From positions 73,663,237-73,727,236 of the forward strand of contig CM060312.1 of assembly GCA_030674185.1 (NCBI GenBank): a stretch of 64,000 bases of DNA, given 5' to 3'. Positions 20,590-32,191 of this stretch are shown in pieces. Each line of letters opens with the position of its first letter. Position 1 is the first letter of the stretch. The DNA is from Monoplex corrugatus. Taxonomy: Eukaryota > Mollusca > Gastropoda > Littorinimorpha > Ranellidae. Position numbers and translations under genes: made by a program. The notes beneath the pieces were generated by a model that saw nothing but the letters and a program-made list of their open reading frames with translations, was not told where the DNA came from and did not search any database.

Positions 20590-20690
20590 TGTGTGCCCCG
20601 TTAGCACATTGGTAAAACCGCGTACCGCAGTTCTGAAGCGCAGAATCGCCCAGGTTCGATCCCCGGCGTGGGAAAAAAAAAAAAAAAAAT
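20590..20690 (+). repeat. tRNA-like 3' tail plus poly(A)
   Basis: Sixteen bases after the RT stop a tRNA-like stretch begins: GTTAGCACATTGGTAAAACC resembles an A-box arm and GGTTCGATCCCC is a B box. An 18-A run starts at 20,673. The acceptor ends do not pair, so it is not a working tRNA. It is either the RNA end recognised by the RT or a fused SINE or target. Confidence 0.55.
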
Positions 20691-20879
20691 AGACAACAGC
20701 AGAAGGGCATCCAGGAGTCATGACCTGGATGTGGCCCGGCCCCCCGAGAGTGTAAGGAATTCAGGGCCGAAACACTTGTCTAAAGGGGGTTACTTCTCTG
20801 AAGACCTTCTGTTGTCTAGCTCTCCCTAGAGTTTCTTTCTACCTATCTGTCTTTTTGTATTCTTCCTCTTTTCCCTTTA

Positions 20880-21290
20880 TCTTCCTTTGTTCAAGCCCAA
20901 CATTTTTTTTTCACCCAGTTCTGCTTTGGTTTTCTTTCAACTTTAAAGATTTCTTCACAAGCTTCAGTTATCGAGTTTTTCAAATTTGTCCATTGTTCCT
21001 CACCGTCCCCTACGTCTTCCAGAGCACCGAATTTGTTTTGAACATATACGGTATATTTTTCACGAGTTGATTCATCTGCCTTTGAGATTCCAATATTTAG
21101 GTCGATGTTATTATTGTTTTGTTTTCTTCTCTTAGGTTTCAGCCTAAATTTTCCCATTACAGGATTGTTGGTGACTGTTGCAGTCTGCGCCTGGTATGTT
21201 TTTCCGATCAGTATAGAATTAATCAGTATCTTATGTATCAAGACGTATTCATTTGATTTCTTGTGCTGTCTCCTGGATTCATCCATGTCT
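20880..21290 (-). mobile_element. APE-type LINE fragment (endonuclease-RT linker)
   Basis: A 131-codon minus-strand frame reads VMGKFRLKPKRRKQ, SKADESTREKYTVYVQNKF and EEQWTNLKNSITEACEEIF. This pattern is the junction between the apurinic-type endonuclease and the reverse transcriptase in common LINEs. It may come from the same family as the LINE-T 3' fragments, but no overlap proves this. Confidence 0.6.
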
Positions 21291-21744
21291 ATTTTCTTCT
21301 TGTTATGTGGCTCATGTCAAGTGTTTCCTACTATGAATTCATTGACTTGTGCTAGCTAACGTGCTTCGTTTCTTACACAGTGCTGCTTTATATTTTGATA
21401 ATTTGATTGACTGTTTAATTGATTGTAATTGATTGAATGACTGATTGGTTAGTTTATTGGTGACAGGTTTATTAATGGATTGGATTCAAAGTAATTGCTT
21501 TTATTCAAATGATTCCGTTGCTTTGTCATAATGCGCAGGGTAGGCCTACATGATTTAATTTAAAAGATTAATAATACTGACCTGTTCTAGTTAATTAATG
21601 ACTGACTTTAACTGATTTATTGACTAGTTTTTATGAATGATTTGATGGACATAGCCTATATATCTGAACTGATTGACTGATTTACGCATTCAGTCAGTTG
21701 CTAAAATTTTTAGTCATTATCATTAGTGTTTAATCCCAGTTGAC
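21291..21744. other. no gene recognised
   Basis: AT-rich with repeated TGATTGA(C/T)TG words at 21,400-21,700, perhaps an old degenerate tandem repeat. Nothing coding is supported. Confidence 0.5.
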
Positions 21745-22020
21745 AGCGCTGAGCCATATCAGGGCTGTAATCACCTCAATACCTCTTGGAACCCGAGGAA
21801 AAAATGGAAAAGAAAATTAGGTACACCTACTATGGTACCAACCCATTTGCACACATAATCTAAGGATATGACCCAGGCGTTGACCACTCTCCAATTTACC
21901 ATCAGGGGGTTTAGAAACTGAATACAAATATATGCATAACCAATTACACTAAAAAAAAAAAAAGTATAAAAGCTGGTCCAAACTACCTTAAATTGTTTCT
22001 GCATATCACATTTTCTCAGG
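21745..22020 (+). repeat. dispersed repeat R1, copy 3
   Basis: Shares GAGCCATATCAGGGCTGTAA, CACACATAATCTAAGGATATG and ACTCTCCAATTTACCATCAG with the 3.2-kb copy. It retains the stretch after GGCGTTGACC where a LINE is inserted in the 24.5-kb copy. Confidence 0.6.
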
Positions 22021-22339
22021 GATGATCATGCAGTTAATACATGCGCTCAGTTATCAGTCCTATGAAAGCGTATGGAAGGCACCCCCACCCCACCCCTCGG
22101 CTTACCCACGAGTTAAGTTTTTCAATCGTTCATGCAATCACATTGTGTATATGAGTGAGTGAGTGTGTGTGTGTGTGTGTGTATGCGTGCGCACGCATAT
22201 ATTTGTGTATGCATATGTTTAGTCGGACATAAGCAATCACTTACCTTTCCTGACAGAAAAAAGCAATGTATCTTGCTGTTGTTGGGACATACTAAACACC
22301 ATTTCAGTGTGCGTGTGGGCGTGAAAAAAAACTGTAAAT

Positions 22340-22480
22340 AAACATATTCCATTAACCCTTTGACTCCCACACCCTGTCCATCAGCATCCTGCATTGTCAA
22401 CCATGCTAGCAAAGCAAAAACTTAGCCCTCTGATTCCCTCACCCTGTCCGCCAGCTTCCTGCAGGAAGCTGGTAGACAGG
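22340..22480. repeat. fold-back palindromic repeat, left part
   Basis: Both arms of the family are present around the perfect centre AGCTTCCTGCAGGAAGCT. The right arm is interrupted after GACAGGGC by the MITE at 22,481 and resumes at about 22,972 (CAGGGCTGAGGGA). Confidence 0.75.
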
Positions 22481-22971
22481 GCCAGGGCTGTTAGTGGTAA
22501 AATCTGTTTTTCCCTGAAAATTGGCTGGGTCCAGGGGCCGCCCAGGCCCCGGTGGGGTCCAGGGGCAACGCCCCGGTGGGGGGTGCAGGGGGGCAAAGCC
22601 CCCCGCCGAAAATTGAAAATATGACATTTTGAAGCCAATCAGAGGGCCTATCCTGGCAGCAAACTGGGTAATTTTTAGTTCACAAAAAATTAACAAATCA
22701 ATGGATCAATTTGTGTTTAGAGTAACTTTCTGAAACCACATGACATATATAGCACTTGGTTAAGGATAACTCGTGGCCAACTTCGGTAGGAGTTGTTTCC
22801 CTTGAACTAAGACCATCCTTTCGTCTGCTCTGCTCTGCCGTCGATCGCGGTTCTTGGTTTTTTTTGTTTTTTGCTTTTTTCTTTCTTTCGCGGAAGCACT
22901 TTGACTTTCCCTGAAATGGGATCACTGTATTCGCGGATTTCCGCGAAATCGCTGAACTCTAACAGCCCTGC
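22481..22971. mobile_element. hAT-like MITE, 491 bp
   Basis: The left end CAGGGCTGTTAG and right end CTAACAGCCCTG are perfect 12-bp inverted repeats. CAGRG-type ends are typical of the hAT superfamily. The inside is non-coding, with a GC-rich block of GGGTCCAGGGG words and a right end containing TTCGCGGATTTCCGCGAA. It sits inside a fold-back repeat. A CAGGGC duplication flanks it but cannot be separated from the terminal repeat itself. Confidence 0.75.
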
Positions 22972-23550
22972 AGGGCTGAGGGAAGCAAGGAGTTCAGTTT
23001 TTGCAGTTGGTGGAAAAAGCGTAAGTTCAGATTAATTCTTACAGAAAATGTTATGAAATTGTCTGCGTTTACTACATACTATAGTGCTTTTCAGCTGTCT
23101 CGCTTCACTCCCTCATGCTCTAGCTCTCTCTAGTGGGACAATAAAAATACATGTATGAGACAATGGTGAAGAACCAACTGCAGAGCGAGAGGTCTCGTGC
23201 TCACCTGGTTTGATACACTTCTTAGAGCATTTTCAGCCCATCCTGACATGGGCACCACCAGTTGGTTTTCGCAACTGCTTACATATTATTCGCTCAAAGT
23301 GAATAGTAACTACGGAATTGCCAAGCCAGTTTATTCACAGTTGACTTCTTACCTGGAGGCTGTTCCCCTGTCCACCACCAGGGGACGCGCTGAACTGGTG
23401 GTTAAAAACAGAAATAATAAAAAGAAGGGAGGGGGGAAACAGGGGGAGGGATGGACGGGGTGGTTTGAATTTAGATCCATAAAGTTCACTGCCACATCTT
23501 TTCACCTTATTAAAAAAGACAACAGTTAATTTAAGACCCAAGCACTTGAT
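22972..23550. other. no gene recognised
   Basis: The first 20 bases are the displaced arm of the fold-back repeat. The remainder, including a G-rich stretch at 23,428-23,462, shows no supported feature. Confidence 0.5.
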
Positions 23551-23554
23551 TAGC

Positions 23555-24720
23555 CTTTTAAGTCTAAAGTGCGTTCAAAAATCTTCCCCCTAGGTTTACA
23601 CACGATCTTATCAGATGAAATTTATTGATATTATATCTGGTAAAACCTTTAAAAATCACATCTGGAGGAATATATCTGAAGAGGATTTTTGATGGAGTCT
23701 TCTGTATAGCGTCCATGTCTCAAAATCGTGCACATTCATGCATTCAGGCTGTGTCAGTATAAAAAGTATCCGCTCCTTCTGGAAAATCTGTGCTAGAAAT
23801 GGCCTCATTTCTGTCACTCTCTTTGTTTCTTCCTTCCTCCTTTGCTTTCTGTGATTTTTTCTTTTCTGCCTCGCTGTTCCACTCACCTGTATATGTTCGA
23901 TAAAGCCCGTACGTTACATGCTTTGTCTTAGGATTGATAATGGGTATATGTATTTATGCATTTTTGGCTCAAGGAAAGTGTGATGTACAGTCGCAGTTTT
24001 AGGTAATTTAGTCTGTTTTTACATATATGTATGTTTTAGTGTCCTTAGTTATGTTTACAGTTGTATTCAGGTGTTTGTTTTTAATTTCTTGGTGACAAAT
24101 GCCTATCAGTTAACATCAGAAGAGCGTTCTTGAATGTTATATAGAACCTATACTGTTGTGAGGCGTGGGCAGTCAACACGCAGTCAGAACAAAATTGAGG
24201 CAGCTGAAATGTGGTTTCTAAGAAGAATGTTCAGAGTTCCATGGACAGCAAAGAAAACAAACGAAACAGTCTTGAAAGAGGCAGACACAAGATCAGTAAT
24301 AAAGCAGATTAGAAAAAGACAACCAATAGGACATATTATGAGAAAAGATGAATTAGAACAACTGGTCACAACTGGAAAGCTGGAGGGAAAGAGAACACCA
24401 GGTAGGCCCAGGGTGAAAATGTTGGACGGACTTGCAGTGTGGCTGAGGACAGAGAGGGTGGGAGATATACTTCCAGCGACAGGGCATAGATTCGTGTTGC
24501 GGGTCATGATCGCCAATGCTATGCGGCAGGGCACATGATGATGATGGTCAACGCCAGGGGCATATCCTTGGATTATGTGCGCGAATGCATTGATATGTGT
24601 ACTTCATTTTCTTTTCCAGTTGTTTTTTTCCTCCAGTGAGGTATGGTGTTCTTTTTGACACGGTTATACTTATAGCCCTGATACAGCTCTGTGTAGTCGA
24701 CTGGGCTTTAATTTAAGGAA
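23555..24720 (-). repeat. dispersed repeat R1, copy 2, split by a LINE
   Basis: Inverted relative to the 3.2-kb copy. GTATGTTTTAGTGTCCTTAG (24,029-24,048) and TGCGCGAATGCATTGATATG (24,578-24,597) match the reverse complement of that copy. LINE-T lies inside (24,110-24,541). Confidence 0.6.
24110..24541 (+). mobile_element. LINE-T 3' fragment, best preserved
   Basis: A 134-codon open frame (24,134-24,538) with AAEMWFLRRMFRVPWTAKK, IGHIMRKDELEQLVTTGKL and KRTPGRPRVKMLDGL is the C-terminal tail of a LINE reverse transcriptase. It ends GGCAGGGCACATGATGATG. It is inserted in repeat R1, so it is younger than that repeat. No RT palm motif is left. Confidence 0.75.
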
Positions 24721-25355
24721 CGCTGAGTCAGTAAGGCCTTAATAATGCAGCCCTGTCCAAACTGTTTCCCAAGATTAATATACATTTTGGCCTATAGGCT
24801 ATACCTCTTTCCGTTAAATGCGTGTAGACCGATTTTTCTCCCATCTTTCTCTTACTTTACGGAGCACGTTGATGTCTCCACGCTTTGACTTTCAGATGCT
24901 GCAACTTTCCTACCTCGAATTTGCCAGAAGATAAAACGTTGCACAGGCTCGAGGAGTTAGCCAGCTAGTACTTGTCAGATTTGGGTTGATCGCATATGGA
25001 TGCGTCCGAGTGCGATGAACGGACTAGATCTAACATACTGGGGAACTCCAACGCGTCCACGAACAAAGCACACTTGTCAGATGGACGTAGAAGTGACGTG
25101 AAATAAGGTGGCCTACGTGATCTCTCTGATCTTGACTGGCGACAGCATAGAACAACAGCCATAGATAGGAGGCGCGAAAACGAGTGGCGGGGTGGGGGAG
25201 GGGGGGAGGGAGGGAGGGGAACGGGAGCGTTAGAGAACGCGAGACAACCTATCGAGGCAGAGACATAGAGAAAGAGATTGGTACATATTTGGTTACATAA
25301 ACATCGCTTGATCGACAGTCGCCAGCAGTTAAATGTGCATATGCAGATTTTCCCT
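24721..25355. other. no gene recognised
   Basis: Unique-looking sequence with one G-rich tract at 25,190-25,225. No ORF has a recognisable product. Confidence 0.5.
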
Positions 25356-26282
25356 AGATTAACCCTTTGACTCCGTTATGACTCCCTGACCCTATCTACT
25401 AACTGCAAAAAGTTAAACCTTTCCTGCAGGAAGCTGGTGGGTAGTGTGAGGGAGTCTAAGGGTTTTGCTTTTCTAGCATGATTGACAATGCTGGATTGTT
25501 TGTAGACGAGATGCGGGAGTCAAAGGGTTAATTGATAAACCAGACAGGATTATGTTTGCAGGAAGCTGGTGGATAGAGTTAAGGGAGTCAGAGGGTTATG
25601 TTTTTGCTTTACTAAGCATGGTTGACAATGCAGAATTGCTAGTGGACAAGGTGCGTGAGTCAAAGGATTAATTAATAAAACAAATTTAGTTCGCATCGTC
25701 CCTAGCCTGCAGCGTTATGTGTGAGACACGTAGAACGGGCCAGCCTGATAGCGGTTCTTTTGATTAAGTTCATTTGGTTGTTTTTACGTGGACACCCACC
25801 TCAGGTGGTATGGCCGACGCGGATAACCATCCCAGGGAAGTGGGGAAAGGGGACTTATTTAAGATTCTATACTGACACCACCACCAACTGCAAAATCTTA
25901 ACCCTTTGACTCCCATACCCCATCCACCAACTGCAAAAAACTGAACCCTTTGGCTCCCAGCATCAAGCTGGTGGATAGGTGAGGGAGTCAAAGGGTTAAG
26001 TGTTTGCTTTGCTAGTATGGTTGGCAATGCAGGATGCTGGTGGACAGGGTGCGGGAGTCAAAGGGTTAAGATGGGACAGTGAAATAGCCAGTTTTAACCC
26101 TTTCACTCCTGCATCCTACCCACCAAGTGCAAAAGCTTAACCCTTGAACTCCCTCATCCTTTTCGCCGCAGGAAGCTGGCGGACAGGATGAGGGAGTCCA
26201 AGGGTTCAGTTTTCTCTTTGCTAGCATGGTTGACAATGCAGGATGCTGGTGGAGAGGGTGCGGGAGTCAAAGGGTTAATGTA
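25356..26282. repeat. cluster of fold-back palindromic repeats
   Basis: At least four arm pairs lie at 25,360-25,530, 25,558-25,672, 25,900-26,070 and 26,095-26,278. Arms are AACCCTTTGACTCC and GGAGTCAAAGGGTTAA. Inner arms carry the AGCAAAGCAAAA / TTTGCTTTGCTAGCATGGTT word. Individual copies can fold into hairpins of more than 70 bp. Confidence 0.75.
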
Positions 26283-26639
26283 GCGCACTCCGGGATTAGA
26301 GAGCGGTCCATTTTTGTTTGTTTAGTTGGAGTTTAACGTCTGCACCCACGTAAGCGATATGGCAGACAGAGGAGAGCGTCCATTCTTCTTCTTCAGTGGT
26401 AATAACGTCCCAGCGTGATAACGATTAGGGACTGTCGTAAAGAGAGCGTCCACCGAACTTTTTGTTTATATCTCGAAGAGGCCCAGACGTATCGAGGCAC
26501 GCCAAACGGAGCGAGAACGTGCCCGGCGTGATGTTCGGAAGGTGGAGGGATAGGGATGGGTGTGGAGTGTGGGGCGTGGCTGACATGATTTCGGGATGGA
26601 GGTCATGAACAGGTCACGAGGAATGCGAGGCTTAGTTGT

Positions 26640-27185
26640 ACGGACACTTTATTCGGGTTCGGAATCTATTCGCGAGAGATTCACAATGACATGTGGACAC
26701 AATAAAAGAGGACACAATGGTACGTTGATACAATAACAAGAGGACACAATGGCATGCAGACACAATGACATGAAGACACAATGGACCAGACACATGGCCA
26801 CAAAGGTACACAGACACAATGACACGTGAACACAATGGTACACAGACACAATGACAGGTGGACACAATGATACACGGAACCACAATGACAGGTGGACACA
26901 GTGGCACATGGAAAGATTGGCACGTAGACACGATTACACATTGACACAATAACACGTCGATACAATGGCATGCAGACACAATGGCACGTGGACACAGTGG
27001 TGCATGGACACAATGGCACATGTACACAATGATACGTAGACACAATGGCACGTGACACAATGATGTGTGCATACAAAGGCACCTAGATACAATGTGTACA
27101 GAATGCCACTTGGGCACAATGGCACGTGGACACAGACACAAGGGCACGCGGACACAGTAACATGTGAACAGAATAACATGTAGCC
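26640..27185. repeat. minisatellite, about 15-18 bp unit
   Basis: About 30 degenerate copies of a unit like ACACAATGGCACGTGG. The minus strand yields overlapping long Cys/His/Val-rich frames (for example 26,632-27,231) because the period keeps frames open. I treat those as artefacts. Confidence 0.85.
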
Positions 27186-27355
27186 ACTCGGTTAGAGTGC
27201 CATGCTCATAGCACAGGCGATGTGGGTTCAACCCTTCAGCGTGCCGCTATGATTATTTCAAGACCTTACCAGCGCCTTCGGGTTTCGCGCAGGATCAAGG
27301 AGTCTGCCAGTAAACTGTTGGCAGATTTGGGTGGAGCGCATATATCGAGTTGTCC

Positions 27356-27510
27356 GAGTCATCACCATCAAGTGCCCTGCCGCATAGCGTTGGCGATCAT
27401 TGCCCTCCATATGTATCTCCCTTGTTGCCGTAAACACATCCTTCACCCTCTCTGTCCCCAGCCACCTGCAAGCCCGTCCAATTTTTTACTCCATGGGTCT
27501 ACCTGGTACC
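27356..27510 (-). mobile_element. LINE-T 3' fragment, short
   Basis: ATCACCATCAAGTGCCCTGC marks the 3' end on the minus strand and matches the other LINE-T tails. The fragment runs about 150 bp. Confidence 0.6.
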
Positions 27511-29290
27511 TTCTTACCGAGTGCGAGTGCTACGAATCAATCCTATGAGTGAGTTACGCTCTTAGCAAACGGCTTTCCGCCCTTTAGTCAGGCCTCTTTG
27601 ACGGCGGAGTACGAAAAAGAGGCAATGAACAATATTAAAGCCTTAATTGCGGGACGACAGGGAAGTGAGTTCAGTTTGCAGAACGTTTTCAAGCTGTGTG
27701 TATGATTTGTACATCCTTTCTAAACAATTGTTTGGGGTCGTTTGCAGCATAGGACTACACGTACTGTGGTTTGCGTTTTATTTCGTTGGAGTTGAATGAA
27801 GGCAGATTTGTGTTTGTGGTTGCAACTTATAATACATTGTCTGTGAGTATGATTATGGCACAAGAACTCGAATCGACAGTCTAGAACTGTTTGTGTTTGG
27901 ATAGAATTACATCAAGTGCGCATCAATCCCAAACATCGCTTTGCTGCTTTCACTCAGATAAATTTATGGCCCTGGTCTTAGCGTGAAGCATGTTACTACA
28001 TTTTAATATACTGGTTTTGTTTTGAAGGTGTTTACCGCTTAACCTTTCGACTCCCGCACCCTATCCACCAATATCAAAAACTCTGACTCCCTCACCCTAT
28101 CCACCAGCTTCCTGCGGGAAGCTGGTGGATAGGATGAGGGAGTCAAAAGGTTAAGTTTTTGCGTTTGCTCACATGGTTGATTATGCAGGATGCTGCTGGA
28201 CAGGAGTCAAAAGGTTAATGCCTATTTTCCCATTAGTATGTAGGGCAGCGACGACGGTGCTCCACTTCTGCCTGTTCTGGGCTTACAGTATCCCAATTGT
28301 GTTTCAGGGCGTTTCTATTGTTCATCACCACGTGTTCTTGTGTCTTCCTTCTGGTGCCCAGTGACGGCAGTCTGGGTGATGTTATCCTGCTCTGTCTGGC
28401 ATGGTGTGTTCAATCCTCCTATATCGTTTGGCAGTAAGTAGGCTTATTCCTTAAGGAGACCTATGACTGATCACTTTTTCATTTCTGTAGTTAATCCTTT
28501 GACTCCGCACCCTATCTACCAACTTAACCCTTTGATTTCCTCACCCTATCTGTATTTTTCATGAAATGGATCTTTGTACTGATAGCAAAATAAAACAGTA
28601 GTATCGTGATGGTTCTTAAATGAACATTTTAACTTGCCTCTCTCTCTCCCCCTCTCTCTGCATCCATCCCTCCATATAGCTCTCGTTCTTAGTACTACCA
28701 ATAGTCCAGTTGTGTTTTATGTTGATGTCTTTACGTTGATATCATGCATTTGTGTTATGTAGGCCTAGATTGTACATGAACTAGGTACGTGTGAAAACCG
28801 GGCTCCATGCAGCCGCGAGTGTTCGATAAAAAACTGAGACGCGTTCCGGCGCATTGACGGAGGGGTGTCCACGTATCGGACCCGTGACTGGTCATTATCT
28901 ACGGTCATTAATCAAAACAATACGTGTCAGGACGCTAAACACAGATGGAACTGCAGCCTCCGATTGCAATTCTTTCATTTTGTGCTGTCACGCGAGAGCA
29001 GACGGACATTTGGCTGACCACTTGGTTGTAACCGCTGCAAACTCAGAAGGTAAGTGATTGACTTTCGTGAAAATTGGATGTTTTTGTAGACTAATCCCTC
29101 TTCTGTTGACATGCCCAAATTTAAAACAAATCTATGCAGTGGCTCATAGTTAAATATGTCCCGCAAGGTGTAGGCCCCTATTGTTGGTCGATCTTAGGCA
29201 AAGACTGAACGACTAGATCTAGATCTAAGTACTGCTGATAGCAGACTTGATTGTATTGAGATGGCAATGTTTTGGGTGATGACGTAAAAC
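27511..29290. other. no gene; two fold-back repeat copies
   Basis: Fold-back repeats lie at 28,038-28,218 (centre AGCTTCCTGCGGGAAGCT) and, truncated, at 28,495-28,555. Nothing else is recognised. Confidence 0.55.
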
Positions 29291-31180
29291 GTGATCAGGA
29301 GGAGAGACAGACTCTATAAAAGATGGAAAAAGACTGGAGATGAAAAAATCCACCGCGAAGTCAGAGCCCTCAAACGCCAAGTTCAGCGAAGTCTACGAAG
29401 AGCCTACTGGTCCTACACAGAAAACTTGCTTACTGACAGCCAAGGAACAAAGCCTGGAACGAAGAAATCATTCTGGACATACATCAAGTCCCAATGCACG
29501 GAAGTAGCCAGTGTCTCTCCATTGAAAGTAGCTGGCAAGCTGGTCACAGAAGCAAAGGATAAGGCAGAAGCACTGAACGAGCAGTTTCAGTCAACATTCA
29601 GCAGCAAACTATCCTGCTCACCAGAAGAATTCAAAACTTGGACTGGCATGAGCCCAGAGCCTGAAGGACCCACATCCACATCTCAGTAGCAGGAGTCAGA
29701 AAGCTGCTAAAAGGCCTAAACCCAAGCAAAGCCCCCTGGACCAGACGGAATCACCCTCCGCCTCCTAAAGGAAATTGCGGAAGAAATTGCCCCAGCTTTG
29801 ACGCTTCTCTTTCAGTCCTCCATCAATACAGGCATTGTCCCAAAGGACTGGAAAACGGCAAACGTCTCTCCAATGTTCAAGAAGGGTGAACGATACAGGC
29901 CTGAAAACTATTGCCCCATCTCCCTCACGAGTGTCCCATGCAAAATCCTAGAGCATATCGTAGTAAGCACAATCATGGGATTTGCAGAGGCAAACAACAT
30001 CCTACGGGAGGAACAGCACGGTTTTCGGCAAGGCAGATCCTGCGAAAGTCAACTGTTGGGGCTTGCGGATGAACTATCCTACAACATGGAGAAGGGGAAA
30101 CAGTCAGACGTGATACTGATAGTGATGGATTTTTCAAAAGCCTTCGACAAGGTCTGTCACTCCCTTTTAATCCACAAGCTCGCGACATTACGGGATCACT
30201 GGCCAGGTCCACAAGTGGATCAAGAACTTCCTGGCAAACAGACAGCAGGCGGTGGTTGTTGATGGAGTTTCTTCAAAGGCCGTTCCAGTAGAGTCAGGAG
30301 TCCCCCAGGGATCAGTCCTGGGCCCTGCCCTTTTTCTCCTCTACATGAACGACCTCCCTGAACAACTCTCCTCAACAGCATGGCTCTTTGCAGATGACAC
30401 TCTCTGCCACAAAACCATAACTTCCCCCAAGACCAAAGGAAGCTACAAGATGACCTGGACCACATGGCGGATTGGGAAACTAAATGGAGGATGTCTTTCC
30501 ACCCTGACAAATGCCAAGCCCTCCATATCTCCAGGAAGAGAAACACACTGACTGGCACGTACCATCTCCACGGCCAAACCTCAAAAGAGTAGAGGAGACA
30601 AAGTACCTGGGGGTCACCATCTCCCAAGACCTCAGCTGGGACACCCACATCTCAAACATGACAAACAAGACCTTAGGTTTTCTCAGGCGAAACCTGAGAG
30701 TGGGTTCCATCAACATCAAGGAAACAGCCTACAAAGCCCTGGTACGTCCCACCCTAGAATATGCCTCACCAGTCTGGGACCCCTACACTACTAAAAACAT
30801 TGAAAACATCGAGAAGGTCCAACGCCGTGCAGCTCGATGGGTTATGAACCGCCACTGTCACACTTCAAGTGTCGCTTCCATGCTGACACATTTACAGTGG
30901 TCCACCCTAGCAGACATAAGAAGAATAGCAAGACTGACCACCTTCTTCAAATACCATCGAGAAGGTCAGCATCAACACCCCATTCAGGCCCACACCTAAC
31001 ACCCCAGCACGGTCGACAAGACAAGTCACACAGGGAGACGTATCTCCTCCCTGCCTGTAAGATGAACTACAGGAAATATTCATTCTTCCCGAGGACTGTC
31101 AGGGACTGGAACAGTCTACCCCCCCGAGGTTATCTCTTCAGCCTCGGTGGAGTGTTTCAAGTCCCGAATCTGACCAGCCA
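29291..31180 (+). pseudogene. Jockey/CR1-type LINE reverse transcriptase, broken
   Basis: Successive frames make one RT. Lys/Arg-rich RRDRLYKRWKKTGDEK opens at 29,297. The palm has RYRPENYCPISLTSVPCKIL (29,896), QHGFRQGRSC (30,015) and DFSKAFDKVCHSLLIHK (30,128). SGVPQGSVLGPALFLLYMND is at 30,297 and the catalytic LFADDTL at 30,385. The KYLGVTISQDLSWDTHIS and ALVRPTLEYASPVWDP regions follow at 30,601-30,780. The end FFPRTVRDWNSLPP is at about 31,085-31,125. At least four frame shifts separate these pieces. The 5' end is truncated: no endonuclease is present. Confidence 0.85.
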
Positions 31181-32005
31181 GCCCCCCTTCCCCTACCACC
31201 ACCCCACCCCCAAAGCCAGTTCTACATACCAGCGTCCTAGCCAGCGGAAATCCCCAGTTTCTATACGCATCAGAACCATCAAAACGATGATGGTGGATGT
31301 CTCAAGAAAAGAAGTACTGATCTTATCAATACTTGATAGTTTTCGTTGTGAAAATGCCTGTGTGTGTGTGTGTGTCTGCAAGGAAGACTTATCAGAACAT
31401 CAGTTGGCAGAAGCTGGGCACGCCCAGTCAGACCACCTTAGCATCAGATCATATAGTTGCATGGATTGTTTGTTTATTGAAATCATTAGTCTGGTTGTTA
31501 TATTAATTTTTTGTATGAAAATATAGGTCCTAGTAGCTTGGCACAACAAGTCTGACCATCTCATATGATCATGACGACTTATCAAAATAGATCTAGATAG
31601 ATCTATTTGCATGGATTCTTTGCTTAGCCCTACTGAAATAATTTATCAGCTTTGTATGACATTGTTACTTTTGAGATTTTTCAAGTAACTATATACAAAA
31701 TGAAAACTTAATGGGCCATTTGTTGTTGTTTTTTCTTTAATTCAACACTTGATTCAAACAGTAAAAGAAAAACATTTAAGCCTATTTATGTAGGCTTTTA
31801 AGCAAAATTGTTTAGGTTTGTTAAGTTTTAGTATATTGAACTTTTTTCTTCACATGTTTAGTCCTCCTAATGCATTATATCACATTTCTTTGAATAGTTG
31901 GTTTGGGATTTTTTAAAGGCACAAGTAATGGTAATGATTATGATAATGGGGCACTACTATTTAATGCATTAGGCCTAAGCATGCTAAATGAGCCTGCCTC
32001 ATTTT

Positions 32006-32045
<40 letters not shown>

Positions 32046-32191
32046 GCACATTCCACTGTGCGTGTATGTGTTTGTGCATGTGTGTGTTCCTACAGATCTG
32101 TAAAAATCTGAAGTGATGAGTTAGTCATGCCCTTTTTTGTTCTTTTTGCAGCTATTCATCTTGATCGGCTGATTTTGGCTGATGCCCTGTA
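31181..32191. other. no gene recognised
   Basis: Contains (GT)n at 31,360-31,376 and 32,008-32,042, and AT-rich sequence. Open frames are low-complexity. Confidence 0.5.

Larger units (their letters stand above)
17530..20690 (+). mobile_element. LINE with restriction-like endonuclease (R2/NeSL/HERO type)
   Basis: One element with a reverse transcriptase, a CCHC zinc knuckle and a C-terminal PD-(D/E)XK-type nuclease. This is the layout of the site-selective R2 superclade of non-LTR retrotransposons. It is 5'-truncated: no N-terminal zinc finger or Myb domain is visible. The 3' end carries a tRNA-like sequence and a run of 18 A. The frame upstream of the RT is broken by a shift near 17,820 and a stop at 18,100-18,102. 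I cannot place it in a single clade by eye. Confidence 0.85.

Noticed and set aside
20590..20672. Genuine tRNA gene
   Set aside because: A- and B-box-like words exist, but acceptor ends do not pair and the T stem has a mismatch. A poly(A) run follows directly, as in a retroelement.
26632..27231. Long Cys/His/Val-rich minus-strand ORFs
   Set aside because: They are produced by the minisatellite, whose period keeps several frames open at once. All three minus-strand frames look alike.
30220..30719. Minus-strand ORFs over the Jockey-type LINE
   Set aside because: The plus strand carries a clear series of RT motifs. The opposite frames are shadows.
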